A stretch of 64,000 nucleotides of DNA from Prorocentrum cordatum (lineage: Eukaryota > Sar > Dinophyceae > Prorocentrales > Prorocentraceae), in NCBI GenBank assembly GCA_963575745.1, contig CAUYUJ010003658.1, positions 1 to 64,000 of the forward strand, written 5' to 3'. A model generated the notes under the pieces. The model did no database searches, had not been told where the DNA came from, and was given only the letters and a program-made list of their open reading frames with translations. The number at the start of each line of letters is the position of its first letter. The stretch's first letter is position 1. Shown in pieces: positions 32,396-44,091 of this stretch. The position numbers and the translations under genes were made by a program.

Positions 32396-34335
32396 GGATG
32401 ACTGGCTTCCGCCATCGGATAGCAGGCCGTGGCGGACGCAGGCGCTCGCACTCACCGTCCAGGTGCGCCCGCCACCTCTGCGACGGCTCCGGGGTTCCCC
32501 GCCGCCGCCTGCCATGCTCGCTGGCCCCGACTGGGCCCGTTTTACCTCGCTGCGCCCGGCCCAGGCCGTCATGCCCGGGGCCGCCCTCCGCTGGGGCTGG
32601 CCCCCCCCCCTTCTCCCCGGCGCAGCTTACCTAGACGGCCTCCGCTGGTTAGAGGCGCGTGGGCAGCGCGCGCTCCGCCGCCCACCCGCCACTTCTTTCG
32701 GGCGCGCCGTCGGGCCCCCCCCCCTCCTCGGGCGCCCGACGCTCCCCCCCCCCCCCCCCTTGCGCCCCTGAGTCGCGATTGGCTCGCGTCTGTAGAGGCC
32801 TCGGCCACCCTGGGAACGGCTGCCCCGAGATGGCAGACGGCCCCCGCGGCGCCCCGGACTGGAGCGGGGCCGTCCCAGCTACCCTTCCCTCCAGACAGGA
32901 CGCATGCTCGGGCGAGGCCCAGCGCGGGTTTCAGTTTTGGTGCGCCACAGGCGCATGGTTGGATCAGTCTGCCACTTGGACAGGGCGGCCGCGTAGCAAG
33001 AGAAAATCAGCTCCGCGCCGTTGCCGTCGTGCACTCTGAGACGGAGAGGCGAGGCAGCCGTTGGGAGGCCGCCCATTCTTCGCTGCGGCAGGTACGGCCC
33101 TCCCTGGGCCATCTCCTATATGAGCAGTCGTTAGCTGCACCCCTGGTATCCCCGGCGCGCTGGCAGGCGCCGCTCGACTTGCAATGCCGGCGGGCCGACG
33201 GTACCGGTTGCAACAGACCCATAGCAGGCAGCGCCTACCTTGGGGATGCCCCGCCATCTAATCGCCCCCTCCGTGGACGCTCCGTCTTCTACCAAACCCT
33301 GAGCAGCCGTTAGCTGCATCCCTGGAGTTCGGGCCCGGGCTTTGGCCCCCCCGCCGTCCCCCTGCATCGCCGGGTGTCCCTGGTGCGCCCCTCCGCGTGG
33401 ATGGCCGGCGATGTCTGTCCCCGCCGCCCCTCCCCTCAGATCCCTCCCGTGCAGGGCGGGCTGCTGGGTTTACGTGCCCCCGGATCAACGGGGGTGATCG
33501 TCCTCTGTGCGGCTCCTCACTGGACTTTTCTGCCACGCCGGCGATGTTTATCCCCGCCAGCCTGGCCTGTCACACTCAGTGCGACGCTCACCACGTTCTG
33601 ACAGCTGGTGAGTGGGGCCAGGCCCTCAGGGTTCGCCACAGGCCGGCGCCCCACGTGCTCGGGATGGTGGGCCCCGGGAGCCCCGTGGTCGCTTCGGATT
33701 GGTTCAGCCTTCCGTCTCACACCGCGCTTCCCTTGGACCCGTCCCAGCCATTCAGGCAGGTCTTCGACGTCACCTCGGCTGCTTAGCCCACCTGGCTTGC
33801 ATACGCCGTTGGTACGGACCTGGACTTGGCGCCCCGCTGGCGACTCGTTCATTTTTCACCTCGCCTTTGCACCCACCAGGCGTGTGAGGGGTGTGGGCAT
33901 CAGCTCGCTTACGTCCTCGCTTTCACTGTGTGGTTCACGCCGCACGGCGTACATTGAATTCTCTGGCATTTTGCCAGGATTGCACGTTGCCCGAGCTTCC
34001 CTGGGTGCCTTCAGCCAGTCAGCCCTCGCCGTGCGGCTAAGCAGCTGCCTTGTGAGTTGACCGGGCTGGGCTGCGTCGCGCCTAGCAGCTAATTAGGACT
34101 GTTTCCGCGCCCCGGACAGCTTCTCTTTCCGCCTGCGCCTTCGCTTGCGGACGCGACCGAAAAAATATCCCCACTAGCCCATCCATAAAGGATGTCCAGG
34201 CGAATTGAGAGGTGATCAGGGAAGTACGGGAGCAAAGAGTGGGACGGCCGAGCCGTGAGAAGTAAAGAGGGGGGGGGCGAAGGAGAAAATTGGAGGGATG
34301 GGTGAGGGAGTAGGGAGAAGGAGGATTAATAATAT
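32396..34335. other. GC-rich spacer
   Basis: No supported gene. It has C runs (32741-32758) and a 35-nt direct repeat, GAGCAGTCGTTAGCTGCA near 33120 and GAGCAGCCGTTAGCTGCA near 33300, 180 bp apart. From about 34080 the base composition changes to that of the following repeat zone. Confidence 0.5.
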
Positions 34336-34645
34336 ATGGATGAGGAGGAGGAGGAGGAGGAGGAGGAGGAGGAGGAGGAGGAGGAGGAGGAGGAGGAGGA
34401 GGAGGAGGAGGAGGGAGGAGGAGGAGGAGGAGGGGGAGGAGGAGGAGGAGGGAGGAGGAGGAGGAGGAGGGAGGAGGAGGAGGAGGAGGAGGAGGAGGAG
34501 GGAGGAGGAGGAGGAGGAGGAGGAGGAGGAGGAGGAGGAGGGGGGGGGAGGAGGGAGGGGGAGGGGAGGAGGAGGCTGGGGGAGGAGGAGGAGGAGGAGG
34601 AGGAGGAGGAGGAGGAGGAGGAGGAGGAGGAGGAGGAGGAGGACA
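34336..34645. repeat. 310-bp (GGA)n array
   Basis: Nearly uninterrupted GGA triplets with some GGGA steps. It is the longest such tract in the window. Long Glu- or Pro-coding frames through it are artefacts. Confidence 0.95.
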
Positions 34646-34679
34646 GCAAGCAAAACGGCCAGAGGTCTCTTGGATGCTT

Positions 34680-34915
34680 CTCGTGGTTGTTTGGGGTATG
34701 TCTTGGGCGTCTTGGGACATCTTGGGGGTCTCTTGGCGGTCGTGGGGGGCTCTTCGGCGTCTTGGGTGCCTCGGGGGGGGCTCTTGGGGCCGCGTGGGAT
34801 CCTTTCGGGGGCCTCCTGTGGGCCTTTTGGCGACCTCTTGGGGCCATCTTTGGGCCATCCTGGGACCTCGTGGGGCCTCCTGGGCGCTTCTTGGGGCCAT
34901 TTTGGAGGCCATCGA
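34680..34915 (-). repeat. CTTGGGG-unit repeat next to (GGA)n
   Basis: Degenerate units such as TCTTGGGGGTCTCTTGG recall the repeat that flanks the 36-nt core at 10580-10931 and 14938-15075, in the same position relative to a GGA tract. The exact core is not present. Confidence 0.5.
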
Positions 34916-35227
34916 TCAAAGAAAGGGATGGTCACATTTCGCGTCCCCCGCCCCCCCCCCAAGAGGCTAAAGTGGGGACGGCACCCTCGTAAAACCAATG
35001 AGTTTGGCTTCTTCGCCGAGGCCGTTTTGGACGTTCCGACACCTCGCGGAACACCCTGTCCAGGTCCAGGGGGGGGAGCCAGGGGAGGGGTCAAGACGCC
35101 CTCCTCGCCCGCAAGCCGTCTCGCTCACTCCCACCCGCCCTCCCAACACATACGTAGCACCCGAGCCTGACCCGAACCGCAGCATCTGCAGCAGTCGTCT
35201 TTGGATGGGCAGCTACTAGGGGCGAAT

Positions 35228-35463
35228 CCGCCGCCGCCGCTGCCGCGCCGCCGCCGCCGCCGCCGCCGCCGCTGTCCGCCGCCGCCGCCGCCACCGCGCC
35301 GCCCGACGCCGCCGCCGCCCACGCTGCCAGATCGCCGTCGCCGCTGCTGCCGCCACCGCTGCCGCCGCCGCCGCCACCGCCGCCGCCGCCCCCGCCGCCG
35401 CCGCCGCCCCCGCCGACGCCACCGCCGCAGCCGCCGCAGCCGCCGCAGCCGCCGCCGCCGCCA
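35228..35463. repeat. (CCG)n trinucleotide array
   Basis: About 235 bp of CCG/GCC triplets with CAC and GAC interruptions, flanked by mixed sequence. It is distinct in composition from the GGA tracts. Confidence 0.95.
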
Positions 35464-35625
35464 AGTGTACTCTGTATTGTTTTGTTGACAGGGATGGCGG
35501 GGGGAGGCCTCATCGGGTTCGTTGCGCATGCTTTGATTTTGGAGACCGGGTGTGTTTTGTATTGTTTTTTACAATGGATGGTGCGGGCAGAGTGTGTTTT
35601 GTATTGCTTTTTTATGAAAGGGATG
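35464..35625. repeat. Three degenerate copies of a TGTATTG repeat
   Basis: GTGTACTCTGTATTGTTTTG, GTGTGTTTTGTATTGTTTTT and GTGTGTTTTGTATTGCTTTT follow one another at about 50-70 bp spacing, each followed by a GGATGG-like end. Confidence 0.7.
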
Positions 35626-35849
35626 GTTGGGGGGTGCCCGCATGGACCTGGGTTGGCTCCCAATCGCCTGGGGGAGGGGGTGTCTACTAATAGGGAACAG
35701 TGATAAACCTTTCCCCGAAGGGGAAGAAGGAGGGGTGGAAGAGGAACCTCCTTAAACCACCGACGCCCAGAGGGCTGGTGGGATTCATATTCTGATGATT
35801 TTGTTGAACTCGCTGATGCATTTTGAACCTGCCTCCGTATGCTGTGCAC

Positions 35850-36005
35850 TGAGGGTTCCCACACAATTTCGGACATGTGGCAAATCCCATTGGTTTCTCG
35901 ACCCTGACCCTGCTGATCTGCGGGGGGGGGCCGTCGAATTTCAGACATGTGGCAACTCCCGCTGGTTTTTCGACTCTAACCCCGCCGATCTGCGTGATGG
36001 AGCGC
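35850..36005. repeat. 73-bp repeat family, first locus (2 copies)
   Basis: AATTTCGGACATGTGGCAAA and AATTTCAGACATGTGGCAAC lead to GACCCTG and GATCTGCG at 35915 and 35987, 72 bp apart. It is the same unit as the array at 37640-38236. Confidence 0.85.
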
Positions 36006-36063
36006 CGCCGATGTTTATGAATGTTGCCTCGGGGATGCGATATAGCATAATTCACGATGGATA

Positions 36064-36895
36064 GGGCTTCGGAAACGCGAGTATTCCGTACATTACGAGG
36101 GTTTATGGCTTCCTGGCTGAGACTTTAGATTAATATACGAGGATTCATGATTTGGGGAACGCGAATGTAATACACTTCTCATTAATTTACACAGGGCGTA
36201 TGGCTTCGGAGACGCGAGTGTAATATTATGTGTGAGGGTTTATGGTTTCGGATGTTAGAAAAACGCGTAATGTACGACGGTCTGTGGCTTTTAGGTCGCA
36301 CGTCTAGCGTAAGTTCCGCAGGTTTATGGCTCCGGAGACGCGTCTATGCCATACTTTAACAATGGTTTATGGCTTCGGACACGCGATTATCGCGTACTTT
36401 ACGAGGGGGTATGGTTTCGGTGTCGTAACAGTTGTGCTATTTTCGCAGGTTTATGGCTTCGGAGACGCGAGTATTTTGTAATTTACATGTGTTTATGGTT
36501 TCGAATACGCGAATATAGTGTGATTTGCGATGGGTTCGGCCTTCGGGGACGCGACGATTAGATACTTTCCTATGGTTTAGTACTCTGGGAACGCACATCT
36601 TATATGATTTGCACGGGTTTATGGCTTCGGATTCGCCAGTATTGTATACTTTGCCAGGGTGTATGGCTTCGGGGTCGCGAACCATGCGTGATTTGTGAGC
36701 GTTTGTTGCCTCGGGGACGCACGTATTGCGTAATTCCAAGAGGGTTTATGGCTTCGGTAACACGAAGATGGCGTATTTTGCGAGGCTTTGTGGCTTCGGG
36801 GACGCGAATATTGCGTACTTCGCGAGGGTTTATGGCCTCGGGGGCTAGACTATTGCGTACTTCTCGAGGGTGTATGGCTTCGGGGGGCGCGAATC
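36064..36895. repeat. 42-bp minisatellite, about 20 units
   Basis: The unit is GTTTATGGCTTCGGAGACGC followed by GAGTATTGCGTACTTTACGAGG-like sequence. Phase marks at 36326, 36369, 36411, 36453 and 36495 give a 42-43 bp step. Because 42 is 14 codons, one plus frame stays open for long stretches (GLWLR.R.Y.V repeats) and so does a minus frame (EAINPREV repeats). I see no start context or flanking exon, so I do not call a gene. Confidence 0.9.
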
Positions 36896-36984
36896 TCATG
36901 TATTGTTACGTGTCCCCCGCCCCCGCCCCCAGAAATTTGGCCCAATGGTTTTGGATGCGAAAACGGCACAATGAGGAAGACAAG

Positions 36985-37640
36985 GGGGAGGAGGAGGTGG
37001 AGGAGGATGAGGTGGAAAAGGGGGAGGAGAGGGGGAGGTGGAAAAGGAGGATGATGATGATGATGAGGAGGAGGAGGAGGAGGAGGAGGGGAAGGAGGAG
37101 GAGGAGGAGGAGGAGGAGGAGAAAGAGGACGGCCTCCGCGGCTTGTTGCGAGTCCCACAACGCTTCCAGTTCCTGCTGTTGCCGACATTAAATTCAGAGA
37201 CTTCCGCCATCCCGCCATGCGGCCGCCCCTGGCGCACCGTGGTGCTTTCAAGCGCAGCGTCTCTGTAGTGTACGTGCGCAGTGCTGTGTTGCACGCATGC
37301 ATTGGACAGTGTCGCGTACACAGGGAGTGGCACGCAGGCATTGGGCATTGTCGTGTGCACAAGGACTGTGGTCCACACAGGCGATTCATGTGCTGGTGGC
37401 GCGGACCCACCCTGGCGGGTGCACGCCGCGGCCGCCTTTACCGTTACCCCCCCGACCGCGCCCCCACCTTTGGAGGTAATTCGTGCGACCTCTAATGGTT
37501 TAACATCTATATCCGTAAGGGCTTCGCCCCATGCCGCCGGCCCCCTGTGTCGGATCACGGGAGATGCAAAAGCTAAGTCATGAGGTATGGGCGCCGCCTT
37601 GAAGCAGTGTCGGGACCTGTTTGATTTTCGACCCTGACCT
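36985..37640. other. (GGA)n tract then spacer
   Basis: GGA/GAG and GAT triplets to about 37125. After that, a two-copy 43-bp repeat (GCATTGGACAGTGTCG and GCATTGGGCATTGTCG near 37300-37370) and nothing coding. Confidence 0.6.
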
Positions 37641-38236
37641 TGCGAATCGAAGTGAGGGGTGCCACCGAATTTCAAACATGTAGCAAATCCCTCGTGTCTT
37701 TGGACCCTGACCCTACGGATCTGCGTGAGGGGTGCCGCCGAATTTCAAACATGTGGCAAATCCCTTGTGTTTTTGGACCCTCCGCCGATCTGCGTGAGGG
37801 GTGCAATCGAATGTCAGAAATGTTTCAATCCCCTGTGTTTTTGGACCCTGACCCTGCCGATCTGCGTGAGAGGTGTCACCGAATTTCAGAAGTGTAGCAA
37901 ATCCTTTTTGTTTTTGCACCCTGACCCCGCCGATCTGCGTGAGGGGTGCCACCGAATGTCAGAAATGTAGCAATCCCCATGTGTTTTTGCACCCTGACCC
38001 CGCGGATCTGCGTGAGGGGTGCCAGCAAATTTCAGAAATGTGGCAACTCCCATGTGTATTTGCACCCTGACCCCGCCGATCTGCGTGAGGGGTGCCAGCA
38101 AATTTCAGACATGTGGCAAATCCTATGTGTATTTGCACCCTGACCCCGCCGATCTGCGTGAGGGGTGCCAGATAATTTCAGAAATGTAACAAATACTTCG
38201 TGTTTTTGGACCCTGACCCCGCCGATCTGCGTGAGA
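37640..38236. repeat. 73-bp tandem repeat array, about 9 units
   Basis: The mark GATCTGCGTGAGG recurs at 37718, 37787, 37859, 37932, 38005, 38078, 38151 and 38224; the last five steps are exactly 73 bp. A worn first unit starts near 37645. The unit contains AATTTCAGAAATGTGGCAA and CACCCTGACCCCGCC. Confidence 0.95.
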
Positions 38237-38239
38237 CTT

Positions 38240-39479
38240 GTGAACTTTTACCCACCCCAGCAATTCAGACAACACGCTCAGGGCGTGCTAAACCTGCCCG
38301 TTTGGGCCTCCCCCCCCTCGCGCGGTCCATCGACAAGGAACAGTAAGCAGCAAGAACCAGAACTGTAACAGTGGAAATTGGAAGCTGCAACTAGTACAGG
38401 AAACTGCGAACCTTCGGCCTACAGCCTGGTGGCCCCACAAGGGGGCCGGCGGATCTCTCATGCGCGGTCGGCATGCCAATTCAGATGTCCGCTGGGGAAG
38501 ACTGTCCACGCGTGTCGTGTCCGCAGGTGTTCATTGCCGGCTTGGCCGCACTGGGGCGCGCTGGGGCGCAGGTGTTCATTGCCGGCTTGTCCGCAGGCGC
38601 GCTGGGGCGCTCCAGACCTGCGACTGGCGACCGAGCTTGAGTGGCGACGCCGCGCTCTGGCCATCCGCGGTGTGTATCACTGCTGGGCCCGCTGCGCGGT
38701 CGCGCGATGGTCGTTCGATCGCAACCCCTTGTGGCCCAAGCTCCGGGAACTCGTGTGACAATCGTAGTGCTGTTTTCGTTTTTCTTCTGTGTTTCAACAT
38801 CCTTCTTGCCCGCCACGCTACTAGGCGCACGGGACGCCCATTGGAAATGAGGGTACCTAGAGGGATATGTCTGTTAGTTCTGCTCGTTCGTCTGTCTTCT
38901 ATTCCCCCTCCTCCATCAGTGGTCGCCAGCAATCGGCGAACATTCGCAGACGGCTATTCGAGGATTCGCTCGGTGGCTGGCACACGGGAGTTGCCTGTTC
39001 GCCTGTTCTTTGTTTGTGTCTTCTTCCTCCGTGTGTTCGTTGTTTGTCTCCCTCCCCGACCTCCATCCTCTACTTTCTTGGGCGTCCAGTGCGATCTTCG
39101 ATCCAGGGCGTTGGGCGAGAGAGGGCGTTGGGCGAGAGAATTCTTGAGCCTGTCACCTCGCCGCGTCCTCTCCTTGTTCTTCCTTGGTCCTCCCGCTCTT
39201 CGCCTGGAATCCGTGGTTGATGAGTTTCCAGTGTTGGATGGGCATGGGAGCTGCCTTGTCCACCCAACGCTCTCAGGCTCATTGTCTTCGCCGCAATCAT
39301 GAATTTGCTGTGAGCGTCTGTCAATCTCTTCCTCCCTCCCTCTTCCTTTGTCCACTGTCCAGAGGCAGCTCAAACAGCAGCTCTGGCGCGTAGTAAACTC
39401 TCAATCGTCGGCATCTGAATCGTGCCAGAAGCACCTGTCATCTTAGCTGTTCTGTCCTCCGTTCCCTCTGCTCCACTGG
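38240..39479. other. Spacer upstream of the LINE
   Basis: It contains a 45-bp tandem duplication (GCAGGTGTTCATTGCCGGCT at 38523 and 38568). No convincing gene. The T- and C-rich part from 38860 may be the 5' untranslated part of the LINE. Confidence 0.5.
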
Positions 39480-39480
39480 C

Positions 39481-40454
39481 TCAGCTGGATCCCTCTCCCT
39501 GGCCCAGCTTAACGAGCAGCGCGCTAGAGCCTGCCACCTGCGTACCGAATTGGTCAATGCTGAGGCTGCACACGGCGACTTGGTACGACAGTTTCACCAG
39601 GAACAGCTTTTGCCTGCCGATGTTCTTGCAGCACCCTGGCTCTGTATGGACACGCTCCTGGACGAGGATAAGCTGGCAGATGTCTTCGGCGATATCGAAA
39701 CTTCGGCTTTCCAAGTGACGAGGCGGATATGGCCCCGGAGGACGCTGCAGAGCTCAAGTCGCGCATGGACCAGCTCGAGGAAGGTTTCAGCGGCTTGGCC
39801 AAATCGCTCTTCTCGGAGGCCTGGGAACAAATCGAGCACATCAAGGAGGAGCATGCGGCGCACGCGACCCGGATGGCTGCCAAAAAGCGTCGTGTCGACA
39901 CCGACGGCGTTGCCTCGGCGGCTCCAGGAGAACCAGCTGCAGCCCCGGCTTCGAGGCTGGCGCCGGCGCTGCGGCAATGGCGGCAGCCGAGCCCTCCGGT
40001 GGAGCACCAGCTACTTCGGCATCTCTCCGGGCGTGCGCTGACGCCATCGCAGGACCAGCTTCTGAGCCACGCCCCCCTGGAGGCACAGTTTCTGCCTAGG
40101 CCAGTGGAGACCCGCCCTTGGCCCGCCCTGCCCATCGGAGGCTCTATTTTGGCGTACCTGCTGAGCGGGCTGCTGGGGCCATCGATCGAGCTGGGTTCCT
40201 GTTTCCTCCAGCGGGTTGTGTTTTTTGATTGTTATGTTCGCGATGTTTGTTCCTCCTCCTCTCCCTCCTCCTCTCTCTCCTCATCCTCCTTTCGCCTCGA
40301 AGCCGTCTCGCCCAAGCAGTTTTCACTGTGGCGCAAGGCGCAAGCGAGGACTCCAGCTCGCTCCCTTGCGAGCCGCTGGTGTAAGTCATGTGCAGCAGCC
40401 TCAGTCCCATGCTCAGTGGCGGTCGTTGCTAGCTCGCTCTCTCGATACTGTTGA
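39481..40454 (+). pseudogene. LINE ORF1-like coiled-coil protein
   Basis: From 39481 the frame reads LAQLNEQRARACHLRTEL, DLVRQFHQEQLLPADVL, DKLADVFGDIETSAF. Near 39710 it shifts into MAPEDAAELKSRMDQLEEG, SLFSEAWEQIEHIKEE, KKRRVDTDG. Both halves are charged helices, as in LINE ORF1 proteins that bind RNA. A Pro/Ala-rich, less convincing region follows. No zinc knuckle was seen. The assignment rests on position upstream of the endonuclease. Confidence 0.45.
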
Positions 40455-40839
40455 TTCGTGCTCTCGATCTGTCAACCAAGATCCAGTCAGTTTCTTTCGC
40501 CATTCGAGTTTTTCGGGCCAGGCGCCCATCGATTTCCCTCGGCCGCAGTCTTTCTATCCTGTGATGTCTTTCGGGAAGTCAGCTGCGCATCGATGTGCCT
40601 TGATTCAGCCTCCTCTTCAGTCTCCGTTAGTGCCTCTTGCCTGTGCTTCGGGGTCTGAGGGAGGCTCTGGGCTGGATAGCCCTGCCTCGCCCCAGTCATG
40701 TAGTTCGAGTGGCAATGTGAATCTGAGATCTCAGAACGCGGGGCCTGGAGTGGACACCCCGGTCCCGCTCTCGTAGCAGGCCGTCGCGGGCGGCGTCTCT
40801 AGCACGCAGGTTTCGCCTTCTTCTCTCGATGCGGTAGCG

Positions 40840-41666
40840 CTCAAGGTCCGCACCATGAATGCGAACTCTTGGGGAAGGATGAAGGTGTTATTGGAAGACC
40901 TGCAAGCCCATCTAGTGCTCGTGCAAGAGCACCGGCTGTTCCTCCCGACGACATCGACCGGGCAAGCGCTTGATGCATCAAGCGAGGCCGGAAGTCGTTC
41001 TGGGCCCCAGCGGTCCCCACCCACGCTCAGGACACTTGCGGAGGGGTTGCGATACTGGTCCGATCTTGGCTCGGGTGCACTGAGGTCCCAGGAGCGATCA
41101 CTACCCCTGGGCGTTGTATCATCGGCTCTGTCGAGGTCCCTGGCGCCCCCCCGATCATGTGCGCGTCGGCGTATCTTCACAATTCGGAGGGGCCCTCGGA
41201 TGCCAACCTCAACCTTTTAGCCCGTCTGGGGACTCAGCTGTCTTCGATTCACCAGCCATGGTTGGTTGGGGCTGATTGCAATTTCGTGCCAGCGGAGTTG
41301 GCTTCCTCGAGCTTTGTTTCAGAATTGCGCGGCCGCTTAATCTTTCCCTCGGTCGCTACTCATTACCCTGCTGGCCCCCCGACGACGTTTGATTATCTAG
41401 TGTGTTCTGGGGGCCTGGCTGAGGGTATCAAGTCGGTCGACACGATGTTGGACAACGATCTCTCTCCCCATCGGCCCGTGGAGCTCGTCTTCCACACCCG
41501 TTTGGCCATGCTCCAGGGCTTTTGCTTCCGTCGGCCCCCTCCCTTGCCCTGCACTTCTGTTTTCGGCCCCGCCCCGAAAGACTCGTGCTGGGAAGGTGAG
41601 AAGACGCCAGCCGATGCTGCTCTCAACAGGGTCACTGCGGGAGACTTCTGGGGTGCGTTCCGTTAA
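40840..41666 (+). pseudogene. LINE AP-endonuclease-like domain
   Basis: Signature pieces in order: MNANSWGRMKVLLEDLQ and LVLVQEHRLF (the N and E motifs), CGGVAILVRSWLG, WLVGADCNFVPAEL (GD.N motif), TTFDYLVCSGGL and LSPHRPVELVF (the SDH-like end). Such endonucleases nick target DNA to prime reverse transcription. The frame shifts once near 40945, and TGA at 40971-40973 stands where a Trp codon would fit (ASA-x-CIKRGRKSFW). The coding part ends in LNRVTAGDFWGAFR. It is inactive as it stands. Confidence 0.7.
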
Positions 41667-41838
41667 GAGTGCCTCGCATTTCGCTTTGATTCTGCGTCGC
41701 CAGTGCTCTCCTTCGGACCTGGTCCCCATGAGCTAGAAAGAAAGAACAAAGGTTTACTCCGACCACGCTGGGCCCAGACCTCATTGCCATGTTTGGCGTC
41801 TCCCCCCGAGGCTTCGGACTCGGGGGGTCGGCCCCCAG

Positions 41839-43661
41839 TTGGTTTGGACGTCCATCCTTCATCAAGATGTGCAGGCCAGATACCCTGAACACTGGGCCAT
41901 CCTGTGGCTTGGGCAGCATCTTCGGGCCTTCATTCACGCCACTCGGGCTGATCCTTGGTCCACTTCGCCGCAGAAGTTGGACACTCTGCTCCAGGCGCGC
42001 CCGTCTGCGATTGCGTCGGCGCGCGCAGACTACACGCCCCGCTTTGAGCAAGTGGCTCGAGTTGTCTCCTCTCTTGCCTCCTCCTCCTCCTCCTCCTCCT
42101 CCTCCTCCTCTCTCTCTCCTCCTCGTCCTCCTCCTCCTCCTCCTCCTCCTCCTCCTCCTCCCCTCCTCCTACGCCAGGGGACGTCGAGACCCTTGCCGGC
42201 CTCTATGCTAAGGTCTTGGACGCTGTCAAGGCCGCCGACGGCAAGTACGCTGCCAAGAGCAGGGTGGATTGGTCGGCGTGGTTGCACGTTGGATTGGCTT
42301 GGGGAGCCAGGAGAGTGCACAATTGTATCAAGGATGCCGCTCCCCGGAGCCCCTCCTCCACCCGCTCCTCCGACGGGTGCATCCTTAGTGATCCTCTCTT
42401 CCCTCCTGCAGTCGGAAGGGGACAGGTTCACTGCCCGCTCGGGTCAAGGAGTGGGGGCTCAGCCGGACGGGATGTTGTTTGACCCTCTCCCTCGTCTTAC
42501 CGCGGATGATATTCGGAGTATTTCGAAGTCCTATCGAGAGGCTTCGGCGGTGTTTGATGGCTTCATTGCCGCCACTTCTCCTTTCTTTCGGGCAGTGCGC
42601 TCGAAGTGCTCAGCTCGATTCTTTCCCTGATGGAGGCTGTTGGGTGCCTCCCTCCCCAGATATCCGTGGTTCTTGATTTCCTTCCCAAGCAGGCTGGCGG
42701 CTACAGACCGATTGGGGTGTTCTGCTCTTGGTTTAGGGTCTGGGGCCGCTGCAGGCGCCCCATGGCCGTGGACTGGGAGCAGGAAAACCTCAGGAGGTAT
42801 TGGGTTGCTGGCCTAGTTAGGGGTGCGACTGACGTGGTGTGGCGTCAGGTTCTCGCTGCCGAGAGCGGGCTGGCCAGAGGGAGGCCCTCATGTAGCGTGC
42901 TCTTTGACCTCCGGAAACTCCTGCGAGCAGCCTGTCTGAATTGGCCGCGAGATGCATGAAGCATTGTTTTCCTTTCATCATCGCTCGCTTGTGCATTTAT
43001 GCTTATCGATGCGACAGATTTCTGTATCTTGGACGCTATCTGGCGGGCCTTCCTTCTCCATCAATGGCGTCATTGCCGGGTGCTCCGTGGCGACTTCGTG
43101 CATTCGGGTTTTGTAGCCAGGACGGTTATGGTTATCCTAATCTTCGTCGCAATCTCGACCTCGACGTCTACATTGATGATCAACGGCTGTCGTGCACCGA
43201 CCTGCCCCATCGGGTGGCCAAGGCGGTCGTCAGCGGAGCCCGGCAGCGACTGTCGATGGTCGAGCGTGTTTTCGATTGTCTTTTCGCTTTGGAAAGAAAT
43301 TGCTGTTGCGGCGTCCTCTAAGGAGCTAGGTATTGGGTACGCATCTGCTCTTGGAGGCAAGTTCACGGACAGTGCGGTCAACCTTGGCATTGACTATACT
43401 GCCGGCCGTGCTGTTAGGGTTGCTGGCCAGTCGGCCAAGATGAAAGCTCGATTGGGGAAAGCTGCCCGCTGTTCCCGCCGGCTTAAGAAGCAACATCGTG
43501 TGCCCAACAGGTCTGCGGTGCTCAGGATCTTCTCGTCTGGGCCTCTCGCGGGGGCGCCCTACGGACGGGTCCGAGGTCACGGGCACGAGCGATCGAGACC
43601 TCGTGCTTCTTCGGCGGAATCTGTTTTCATGTGTCAGGCTGCCCGCAGCCCCGGTCGTTAA
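41839..43661 (+). pseudogene. LINE reverse transcriptase
   Basis: The linker HWAILWLGQHLRAFIHA and LLQARPSAIASARADYTP leads into GDVETLAGLYAKVLDAVK after a CTC tract. RT motifs: LPKQAGGYRPIGVFCSWFR (RPI motif), VLFDLRK (motif A position), GVIAGCS (motif B position), LDVYIDDQRLS (YIDD catalytic box) and VNLGIDYTAG further on. These pieces lie in different frames, with shifts near 42600, 42915, 43080 and 43150-43310. The YxDD Asp pair is intact but the chain is not. The homologous order is that of dinoflagellate LINE reverse transcriptases. Confidence 0.7.
42061..42177. repeat. CTC tract interrupting the LINE
   Basis: CTC triplets between GTGGCTCGA and CCAGGGGACG separate two protein-like stretches in different frames. 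It could be an intron-like insertion (GTTGTC...CCAG) or simple expansion; the phase works only if the shared G is assigned to both edges. Confidence 0.6.
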
Positions 43662-44091
43662 CCACGGCCGCCATTCTAGATGACGGCCCCACGCGGCGCA
43701 GTGTTGTTTCTCCCATCCTCAGCCAGACGGCTGCTTATCAATGGGCCACCCCTTTGCACACCTTGAGGCAGGCTTTGAAGTCGGTGTTCGGAAAGCCCGC
43801 CTGCTCATAGAGGCAGGATGTGGGCCCCATCAGCGCCCTGCGCATGTCCTCGGTTCGCCTGTGTGGCGCATGGAAGTCTTTATGACGGTGATTGATGATC
43901 GTGGCCTTAGCCTCCCCTTTGGAATCCTCTCCCCGGCCCTCACCAGGATCCTGGTCAAGGAATGCTGGAGAGAGACTCTGGGGAAAAGCGGGGCGTGTTT
44001 CCTCGGGTCTGACATCGTCCGCGAGGTTTTACATAGCGAATGATACACGGCCTTACAGAAACCAAGGCTCGGGTTTTATCACCGATTTTTT

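Noticed and set aside
36346-36890. A 14-residue repeat protein encoded by the 42-bp array
   Set aside because: Both strands are open and there is no start, stop or flanking exon evidence, so it is kept only as a question, not as a gene.
35850-38236. CRISPR-like array
   Set aside because: Units are head-to-tail with no unique spacers; this is a tandem satellite in a eukaryotic setting.
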